Shown piece by piece: positions 8,700 to 15,122 of a stretch of DNA of 15,122 bases (positions are counted from its first letter, which is position 1; each line of letters begins with the position of its first letter). A program made the position numbers and the translations under genes. Source of the DNA: Zancudomyces culisetae (taxonomy: Eukaryota > Kickxellomycota > Harpellomycetes > Harpellales > Legeriomycetaceae); the NCBI GenBank assembly GCA_001969505.1, contig LSSK01001516.1, forward strand, positions 1 through 15,122. The letters run 5' to 3'. Under the pieces are notes generated by a model. The model did not search any database. It was given only the letters and a program-made list of their open reading frames with translations, and was not told the DNA's origin.

Positions 8700-9008
8700 C
8701 ACATCTTTGGAGACAAAAAAAAAGATTTACACATAAATATAGACAATTTCAACGGATCTTTTGAGTTACTTTTGGACACAGTTTCATTTCCACCAGTTTC
8801 GAGAAAATCTTGCTTTATTTATACAAGTTTTTTTTTTAAAAAAAAATTGCTTAATCATAGTTTAATAAACTGGTGTTATGTATCTAGTAGTGGATAAGCG
8901 ATTTGATGAAGAAAAAGGTATTATATGTATAAAAAAACAGTAGCTATTCATGCTTGTGTTCAGAGCGGAGAGTAAACCAAAACAAAATTGCAGGACAAAG
9001 ACTGCGGA
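8700..9008. terminator. Convergent 3' region of NPT1 and NSA2
   Basis: The 309 bp between the two stop codons must hold both 3' ends. A plus-strand AATAAA at 8864-8869 suits NPT1, and a minus-strand AATAAA (TTTATT at 8814-8819) suits NSA2. These signals cross, so the two transcripts probably overlap. Between them lies a T10-A9 run (8828-8846), which can fold back on itself in RNA from either strand. Confidence 0.55.
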
Positions 9009-10216
9009 TTAAACTAAAAGGACAGCATTTATACAACCATCATTTTCGGGGTTGTTTGTGATCTGGGCATATTTACCCCACACAACTTTACCACCAGTAG
9101 TTACTAGTCCTAGCTCGCTCACATTGACTTCAATGACAGTACCCTTCGTAAGAACTCCAAGCTGTGTGTACATTGGGCTTTGTGGGTTTTTCTTGACTCC
9201 AATGATAGGAAGTTGGAATGTGGCCTTAAGCTCAGGGTGAGTGACATTTGCGTTCTTGTATCGAAGTGCCATTGGTCGAATGAATCGCTCGTATTTTGGT
9301 GGTTTTCTTGTGAATCCCTCACCAACAAATGTCGCCTTTGTAACCATACGCTTCCATGATTTTGCTATTATTAAATTTACACATATACTAGTTAACACTG
9401 TTCATATACATACTAAAGAACGACACAATCAGCTAGACTGGTATATCAAAAAAGTGCTTACTTTTTCTTTTTCCGGTTTTTATAACCTTAAATGTCTCCT
9501 CCTCAGAAATTCCCCTGACTTTAGGAAGTGGAACATCCCATTTTCCTGCCTTCTCCTTTCGCTTCTGTTTGATCATGTTGCTAAGAACTTTGGCTCTCTT
9601 TTCGCCTTCACGGTCCAAAAGATATGCTGGTACAGCACCCTCTGGCACAGTATTTGTCTTTTGTTTGACATCTTTCTCCTCATGCATTTTGATTCTATTT
9701 GGATATATTCATTTTTTTTATACTCTGGCTCATCCCGTGCTAGATACAGTCTAAAATCATCGGTGAATGTGGGTAGTATAGCATCAACTTACGTTTTCTT
9801 CATTTGAATCTTTTCTGTTCTCCTCTGCTTATTATACATCTTGGCCTTCAGTCCATGCACCTTTTGCGCAAACGCTGCGCTTCTGTGGACCTCACGCGCC
9901 TCTCTTTTCCGTCTATTAAATTGGAAATACGCTTTTTAAATATTTTTTTTCCTCAGATTATGACGCAAATATATAGGTATAGTATCCAACTACCCTTTAT
10001 CCATTCTAGAAACAACGGATATTAAAAAAGAAATATATCTCAAACACAAGGTAACTTACTTTCTCTCCTCATGATCGAGCCTCCTTCCGTGCTTCTTGAT
10101 CGATTCTTCAATGTATTCGTTTTGTGGCTAAATATATATATGTTTCGATATTAGTAAGAATAATTTCTTCTTCCGGTGGTTTGATATACGTTAGGATAAC
10201 TTGATTTGCTTACCAT
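9009..10216 (-). CDS. NSA2: Ribosome biogenesis protein NSA2 (pre-60S factor), 5 exons
   Basis: Exons: 10214-10216 (ATG only), 10060-10127, 9793-9912, 9462-9694 and 9009-9364. Joined they give 259 residues; NSA2 proteins are about 260. The start M|PQNEYIEE is the family's N-terminus. A long basic region follows ([32 protein letters not shown]), then [57 protein letters not shown] and the eS8-like C-terminal domain ending [25 protein letters not shown]2 is a nucleolar/nuclear assembly factor on pre-60S particles, needed for 27S pre-rRNA processing. Junctions keep phase with donors GTAAGC, GTAAG, GTAAGT and GTAAGC. The first intron (10128-10213) begins immediately after the start codon. It is divergent from the CCDC174-like gene and convergent with NPT1. 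Confidence 0.96.
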
Positions 10217-10509
10217 TCTTATTTATGTTTGTTGAGGCCCTAGTACTTTGAAGTTGATCTATTTCACCTTTCTTTTTAAAGAGCATTCAGTTTTGCGTTA
10301 ATTTGAAAAAAAAAATTTTTTTTTTCAATATTATGAGTGAGAACGTAGTAAATTACGTAAAATTTAGAACATGATCCAAGCAGGTACAAATCAGGTGGTC
10401 TCGAGCTCAAAATTTGCACTAAAAGCCAACGCGAGCTGAGTACTTGATACTTTTATTTTGCGCCAGCATTTGGCATGTATTAATTCAAAATCACAAAGTT
10501 GGTACTCGA
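10217..10509. promoter_or_regulatory. Shared divergent promoter region of NSA2 and the CCDC174-like gene
   Basis: The 293 bp between the two ATGs must carry both promoters. Its main visible element is a symmetric run of ten A followed by ten T at 10306-10325. Poly(dA:dT) tracts exclude nucleosomes in fungal promoters, and a symmetric one would serve both directions. No recognised operator is seen elsewhere in the stretch. Confidence 0.55.
10306..10325. promoter_or_regulatory. Symmetric poly(dA:dT) tract, A10T10
   Basis: Ten A are followed directly by ten T, about 90 bp from the NSA2 start and 185 bp from the CCDC174-like start. It is self-complementary. A role as a nucleosome-free promoter element is inferred from what such tracts do in other fungi. 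Confidence 0.55.
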
Positions 10510-12132
10510 ATGCCTAAAAAAGTTGCAATAGGGGCATCGGTGGTAAGTTAACGCACTTGTAGCTGGATGTATTATAACACGCGTTTGCTTTTTACAACTG
10601 TGTTTTTCAGTTTATTTTTATCCTTTTAACAACAGATTAATTGGTAAATAGAGCTTGGATCTACGACTCGAGCTCGAAAATGCGAAAAAGAGACACAAGG
10701 AGCTAGGATATAGGGAAATCTTGGACAGTACCAATAAGGCAAAGGTGGGTGTATAACATTTATCACGATTCTAATGTTTCTACTTTCTGTTAGAAATCAT
10801 TACTCAAGGATATTTGCATTTTCATGTGATAATGATGTAACTTGTGTTCTTTAGAAACGAAAAGAGGAATTCAAGAAAAACAAGGGAATTTCAGAGAGAA
10901 TAAATAAGGATCTAAAAGATGTCGAAACTGAATCCAAGAATAGATCCGAAGCTGAAAAAAGTAGAGCGGCACTACTACGAAAAGCAAAAATCTACGAGCG
11001 ACTTCAAAGTAGTGAGATATTAATAAATGACCACGACCATGAAGTGTCAAAAATCCTAAATGAGAGTTCGATCGATTTTGAAAGAAAAGCTGTCCAAAAT
11101 GTATTAGACGGTGATCGAACTGTGTATTCAAAATTATCCAACAAAGAAAGTAGAGGGAATGGAAAGACTCCAGAAAATGAGGTATGTGTTTCATAAAAAG
11201 AACTGCAAAAAAGATTTTTGGATAATATTGAAGGCTAGAGTATTGTTGGTTCCTTCAAAAGTTCAGCACTTTTATAGGTAGTATTGTATTTATTTCTTAC
11301 CTTTTGCAAAAAAAAAATGTATATATATGTATATAAATAGGATGATCCATGGGTAGAGTTTATTGATGAATTTGGAAGAACTAGGGTGGTTAAAAAAAGT
11401 CAAATTCCTAGGTAATTTCTTCATTTGCTGCGAACTATGGATTTTGTCCGATAAACTTTTAATGGAAAAAAGACAATGCACTCATAGATATATACAAGAT
11501 CAAAATACAAATGACAAAGGAACACCTGAGCTTTTTTCGGGGGATATGGCTGTTGAAGAGGAACGAAGAAGGTGGGAAGAGCGCGCCATGAACGAAGTTA
11601 ACGCAGTAAATTCCCATTACTCCCTTGATGGTAAGTAATGCTTAATTATCTATTTAATATTTCATTACAATTTGCTAATTGTTTCTTTGCTTAGTTTGGA
11701 GCTACTGTAAGAAAGAGGATAGTATTTATAGACTAATTACTACAAAAGACTCTTTGGTGTTTAACTAAGTCTAAGACAAAGCATATCCACATGATTCGTA
11801 TCGAATAGATTCAAGAACGAGAGGCATCGGGTATTATAAGCTTTCACTTGATGAAGACACACGGCAGCAGCAACTAAGCGAGCTTGAAGAACTGCGTAGA
11901 GAGGTATTTGGCTTTCTTTATTGTTTTCGTTTTCATACTAATATTATGTACTTTGCTTTTACGTGGCTTTACAAGCAACTCGAAATTAAAAAATATATAG
12001 ACAGAATTGAAAAGAATGCACCGGCTTCCACTGAGTGAAAAACGAAAGATGTTGTTAAAACAGCAGAAAATCCGAGTTGCTGATGCCTTCAAAAAAATGG
12101 AAACCCTGAAAAATAGCAGCCCGTCTTTATAA
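10510..12132 (+). CDS. CCDC174: CCDC174-like coiled-coil protein, 8 exons
   Basis: Exons: 10510-10542, 10652-10744, 10855-11181, 11341-11411, 11488-11630, 11695-11706, 11776-11903 and 12001-12132. Joined in phase they give 312 residues. Order matches CCDC174: an N-terminal ASVSLDLRLELENAKKRHKE (human ASSLVDLKAEL-type), a long charged coiled-coil region with RKAKIYERL, then DDPWVEFIDEFGRTR (human EKWVEYVDSLGRSR), LFSGDMAVEEERRRWEER, RTRGIGYYKLSLDEDTRQQQLSELEELRRE (human GVGYFAFARD...QMKTLEMLREQ) and a basic C-terminus. Human CCDC174 is nuclear and linked to the exon-junction factor EIF4A3, so a role in pre-mRNA splicing is likely. It is shorter than the human protein (467). The 12-nt sixth exon is inferred from phase and splice signals; joining exon 5 straight to exon 7 also keeps frame. 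The second-intron donor is GTGGGT, weaker than the rest. Confidence 0.86.
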
Positions 12133-12462
12133 TCCATACATACGCCTACATTCTCTGTTGCGTTTGGAGTTTATGAGCCGATGATAAGTTTGGTTTTTTT
12201 TTTAGGATTTGTACTTTTAAAACGTCTTCGATTTTTTTAGCTCAAATACGAATCACTATTGCTGATACCAAGACTTGGGATGGATGCCATCTTAGTCAAC
12301 ACGTTACACATAGCGTTGTCTGTCATTCAGTTTTCCGATGACAGTATTCTCCCTTGCCAAGCTTATTATCTGTGTTTATATTTATTTATTTATATAAAAA
12401 AGCGACAAAATACACTAGAAAAGAGGATTTGTGTGTTTGTTGGACATCAGCATGTCAGAAAA
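12133..12462. terminator. Convergent 3' region of the CCDC174-like and protease genes
   Basis: The 330 bp between the two stop codons should hold both 3' UTRs. TTTATT repeats near 12378-12394 give AATAAA-type signals on the minus strand for the protease transcript. An open plus frame (12259-12471) starts at TTG, has no motif, and is not believed to be a gene. Confidence 0.45.
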
Positions 12463-13515
12463 TCACCTTAGAAAGCCTATAAAACATACTATATAAGCCA
12501 AGGTATATCCAATTCCTAAATGGCTGTCACAGTTAGGTTTAGTTGGAGAACCCACACCAGTCGGTCCTTTATAGAGATAATTCTCTGATAAGCCTGTTTT
12601 TTTTGTAATCCACTTAATATGCTTTTTCATGGAAACATACGAGGCAACATCAATATTTTTCTCCGTATCGCTTGGATGTGTTTTCGAAGATAGATACGTT
12701 GTATATCCAACTGTTATGCCTACAAGCAAAAATCCATCATTGGAAGCATAGAGAGGACCTCCCGAGTCACCCAACTCTGCTTTATTTCCACTCAAATATT
12801 CATTTTCAAAGTCACTGTCACTTTTCGTAGTAACAAAGCCCTGCTCGCTGGAAATATCTTTTATGTGTTTTAACTGAACTGTACCCTTTGTTAAGACTCT
12901 CTTGGAGGTACCAGTACTATCAGATGTTCTTCTTACTGCACCCCATCCGGCTATCTCCAGTGGTTCTGAATAATTGGGATCTCCCGCCATTATATTGATT
13001 TTCTTGGATATCATGTTCCGATACTCTTTGTTATCGATCTCTACTATTGCCAAATCATAGCCAAAATTGGGACTATCGTTTTCTAACATATAGTCATACT
13101 TTTCGTGAGGAATTATATTTGTGATCGCAAATTTTTTGCATTCAAGAAAGATATTACTACCAAGGAGCACCTTTACTTGGCTGGGTTCGACCACCATGCC
13201 TGGCTTTTTTTTGAAACAGTGTGCTGCCGTTAAAATATGTTTTTCAGATATTATTGATCCTCCACACACACCAAAGGTTTCTATACCACCTTCTGCTTTC
13301 AAAGAAGTATATAAACCTACCATAAATGGAAGTTTACTGATGTCCGCCACATCGCCATTTTTGATCCTTTTAACCATAGCTCTTGTTGTGTTCATACCTC
13401 TGGGGGTTTTCCGGGCTTCACAGTATGTGGCATACCATGGGATACAACTCATCAGAATGATCAGAGCGGGAAAAAATGGGTATTTTAGATATTGTAGGTA
13501 ATACATGAGGTTCAT
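12463..13515 (-). CDS. Secreted trypsin-like serine protease (S1 family) with hydrophobic C-terminal tail
   Basis: A single-exon frame of 350 residues. Residues 1-32 have a hydrophobic core (FFPALIILMSCI), fitting a signal peptide. A propeptide follows, with a likely activation site KR|IKNGDVADISKLPFMVGL at 50/51. The catalytic triad is complete: His99 in LTAAHC, Asp154 in YDLAIVEI and Ser251 in GDSGGP. Cys84 and Cys100 match the conserved disulfide around the His. The cysteines of the 191-220 disulfide are absent. The residue six before the catalytic Ser, which sets trypsin specificity and is usually Asp, is Lys245, so cleavage after Lys/Arg is doubtful. The last 18 residues (LGIGYTLAYIVCFIGFLR) are hydrophobic after a polar Gly/Ser/Pro/Asn stretch, suggesting a GPI-anchor signal or membrane tail. 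Such proteases in fungi act outside the cell; the target is unknown. An in-frame ATG at codon 4 is an alternative start. Confidence 0.9.
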   Translation of the reverse strand: MNLMYYLQYLKYPFFPALIILMSCIPWYATYCEARKTPRGMNTTRAMVKRIKNGDVADISKLPFMVGLYTSLKAEGGIETFGVCGGSIISEKHILTAAHCFKKKPGMVVEPSQVKVLLGSNIFLECKKFAITNIIPHEKYDYMLENDSPNFGYDLAIVEIDNKEYRNMISKKINIMAGDPNYSEPLEIAGWGAVRRTSDSTGTSKRVLTKGTVQLKHIKDISSEQGFVTTKSDSDFENEYLSGNKAELGDSGGPLYASNDGFLLVGITVGYTTYLSSKTHPSDTEKNIDVASYVSMKKHIKWITKKTGLSENYLYKGPTGVGSPTKPNCDSHLGIGYTLAYIVCFIGFLR

Positions 13516-14022
13516 TAGACGTGTAGTGGGAAAATAAAGATAAAATAATCTGAAAATCAGGTATTCTTGGTGTCTGTAGCTGTCAATATTTAGCGAAACA
13601 CGAAGCTATTTATCGAGTTTTACAGTTTTGGTTAAGATATGCTCGTACACAAATTTTATACTTGGATTATCGGAGCTCTGAGTATACGAATACTCAGAAT
13701 GGGCATTCAAAGTACGTATTATGTTAAATACTTGGGTAACTAGTACGTTGTGTTTAACTTTTATGCGGAACATCTTGGTATTTTACATCCCGTGGTAAAG
13801 CTATACATCAAATTACACCCTAATTTATCTAATGTGTCCCTTTGGAGGGGGGAGGGCAGAGGACTATTAAGCTAATGAAGAAAGAAACTGAAAATTAAAA
13901 CATATTACGGTAAATAAATATGCAATAATCTGTAAATAAACCTCGCTCTGCCATTTAATCTTCAACCGGCAAAAACAAAAAAATGTTGAAGCAGACTTGA
14001 TATTGTATATACAGAAGGTAGG
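13516..14022. other. Upstream region of the protease gene; no gene seen
   Basis: This stretch should contain the protease promoter and 5' UTR at its left side. It includes a 9-bp-arm inverted repeat at 13677-13698 and a G-rich run at 13844-13856 (GG, six G, GGG separated by single A). No coding frame of note is present on either strand. Confidence 0.5.
13677..13698. repeat. Inverted repeat, 9-bp arms with 4-nt loop
   Basis: TCTGAGTAT and ATACTCAGA flank the loop ACGA. The repeat lies 162 bp upstream of the protease start codon, a position where an operator or regulator-binding site could be. It may also be chance. Confidence 0.7.
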
Positions 14023-14274
14023 TCATGGTAAACAGCTAACAAAGTGCATATTGTTACAGGTAATGTACGACATGTTGGTAAGGGTGCAGCGGTTTTCAGC
14101 GTATACTTCTACAAATTGAAAGAGTCTCATGGTTGTGGTCAAAAATTTTTGACGCTTTTTATGTAGGTCTTCACCGATGATGTGTAGTATTGGGTAACCG
14201 TTTTGCGTTCTCCTTACTTTGCTATGTAGTATTAACAACAGATTCACCATCGTTACCTTATCAAACTGATGCAT
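14023..14274 (-). CDS. Unrecognised small ORF, 83 codons
   Basis: An ATG-started minus-strand frame with mixed, non-repetitive composition (MHQFDKVTMVNLLLILHS, NGYPILHIIGEDLHKKR, LFQFVEVY). It reads more like a globular protein than the low-complexity frames next to it. It lies 508 bp upstream of, and in the same direction as, the protease. Possible splice donors (GTAACG after codon 6, GTAAGG after codon 19) mean it could be part of a spliced gene. I do not recognise a family. It may equally be a chance open frame. Confidence 0.25.
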   Translation of the reverse strand: MHQFDKVTMVNLLLILHSKVRRTQNGYPILHIIGEDLHKKRQKFLTTTMRLFQFVEVYAENRCTLTNMSYITCNNMHFVSCLP

Positions 14275-15122
14275 GTTGTGTACCTCCTTTCTTTTTTTGT
14301 GCGAATATTTGCTAATACTATTTTATTGCACCAAAAGGCTTGCAATTAACTTGAATGCAATATTCCGTAGTGAATTTTTCAAAATAGCTTGCAAAAATCT
14401 GGTCACACAATAGAAAAAGAATAAAGGACCCCCAATTATTTATGCCAATTAGCTAACAAATGCTTTAAAGATTTCAAACAAGCTAGCATTTGAATGGATC
14501 CTTAGAAACAGATTACAAAATAAACCACGAATAAGATTAAAGCGAATTCAGCAAAACCAAAGGGGAAGGGAGGACTGGTTTGTTTGTAAATATAGTCGAA
14601 AGCTACCACCCATACATCCGAAACACAGCAAGCCATTGGTAGATAGTATGTAAGAAACACCAGTTAAACAAAGACATAGAAAGGAAGAGGGGAAATTTAG
14701 TGCACTGTATAACCAAAGTGTTGCCTTTTTTTTTTTGCTTTTTTGCTGCCTTGAAACGCTGAAATTTAGGCTCGAACCATAAAAACAGAAAAATAGACAT
14801 TTGTTTGTCTCGAAGGAGAGTGTGGGAGAGAGGAGAAGGAGGAGGGAGAGGACAGGAGAATACAATAAAAGTTTTTAACAACCTGTTTATCGGATTCCAC
14901 TTATCCAGTTTGTGGATTTTTTTTTTGAAAGCTCTGTTACTTTTAGATTATCTCAAACTAATCCTGGCCTAAATTTAGAAAAACATTTAAACATTTATTT
15001 AGTAATGAAAAAATTAATAATATTAATATTAATAGGCATTGCTGCTAAATGGGCATAAAGTTGATAGAATCAAAAAAATTATGAAATTAGCTTGAATTAA
15101 TAATACGGTTTACCAACTCTAA
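14275..15122. other. Non-coding AT-rich right end with a purine tract
   Basis: No convincing gene is seen. Minus-strand open frames at 14548-14881 are translations of a pyrimidine-rich strand and a T run. A 29-nt purine-only run lies at 14824-14852. A G-rich patch lies near 14561-14574, and the last 130 bases are very AT-rich, with TTAATA-type simple sequence near 15012-15033. Confidence 0.5.
14824..14852 (+). repeat. Purine-only GA-rich tract
   Basis: Twenty-nine consecutive purines made of GGGAGAG/GGAGAAGG-type units, continuing after one C with another AGGAGAA. It is imperfectly mirror-symmetric, so it could form triplex (H-DNA) or act as a GA-rich promoter or chromatin element for a gene beyond the window. 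Confidence 0.7.

Noticed and set aside
12259-12471. 70-codon plus-strand frame between the CCDC174-like gene and the protease
   Set aside because: TTG start, no motif, and it lies in the convergent 3' region.
14548-14881. Two overlapping minus-strand frames of 105 and 92 codons
   Set aside because: They owe their openness to the pyrimidine-rich complement of the purine tract and a T run; no conserved pattern.
1-15122. tRNA genes, rRNA, CRISPR arrays, transposon ends
   Set aside because: Scanned by eye for B-box-like GGTTCRA contexts, regular spaced repeats and long terminal repeats; none formed a complete feature.

Overview
This window looks like nuclear DNA of an intron-rich, AT-rich fungus. 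Three housekeeping genes are cut by many short introns of about 64-230 nt with GTAAG/GTATG-type donors and TAG/AAG acceptors. All of them read with the standard code. A fungal-type seven-helix receptor and a secreted trypsin-like protease sit beside them. That mix (trypsin-type S1 proteases, GPCRs, very AT-rich DNA, dense introns) would suit an early-diverging, animal-associated fungus such as Entomophthoromycotina (Conidiobolus-like). The lineage is an inference from gene content, not something the sequence proves.

Layout, left to right. 1-243: possible 3' end of an unrecognised plus-strand gene. 1244-2224 (+): intronless 7TM receptor. About 2679-3490 (+): frameshifted, stop-interrupted remains of an ABCG-type half transporter, followed by a four-tract G-run. 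3825-3898: 33-bp tandem repeat. 3912-6824 (-): ASNSD1-like asparagine synthetase domain protein, which I rebuilt as 12 exons and 572 aa. 7177-8699 (+): nicotinate phosphoribosyltransferase NPT1, 2 exons and 430 aa. 9009-10216 (-): ribosome biogenesis factor NSA2, 5 exons and 259 aa, with a first coding exon that is only the ATG. 10510-12132 (+): CCDC174-like splicing-associated protein, 8 exons and 312 aa, with a 12-nt microexon. 12463-13515 (-): trypsin-like serine protease with a signal peptide and a hydrophobic C-terminal tail. 13516-15122: no gene recognised apart from one weak minus-strand ORF.

The genes do not form a pathway. ASNSD1/NPT1 and NSA2/CCDC174 are divergent pairs with 352 and 293 bp between their start codons, so each pair probably shares a bidirectional promoter. 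NPT1/NSA2 and CCDC174/protease are convergent, with about 310-330 bp between stop codons. NSA2 (60S maturation) and CCDC174 (splicing/exon-junction associated) are both growth-linked RNA-processing genes, so shared control would be plausible.

I did not find a clearly new biological system. The most notable items are the ABCG relic, the extreme exon structures (ATG-only exon, 12-nt microexon, candidate 36-nt cassette exon), the protease with an altered S1 pocket and a probable membrane anchor, and a perfect 20-bp palindrome inside the NPT1 intron.
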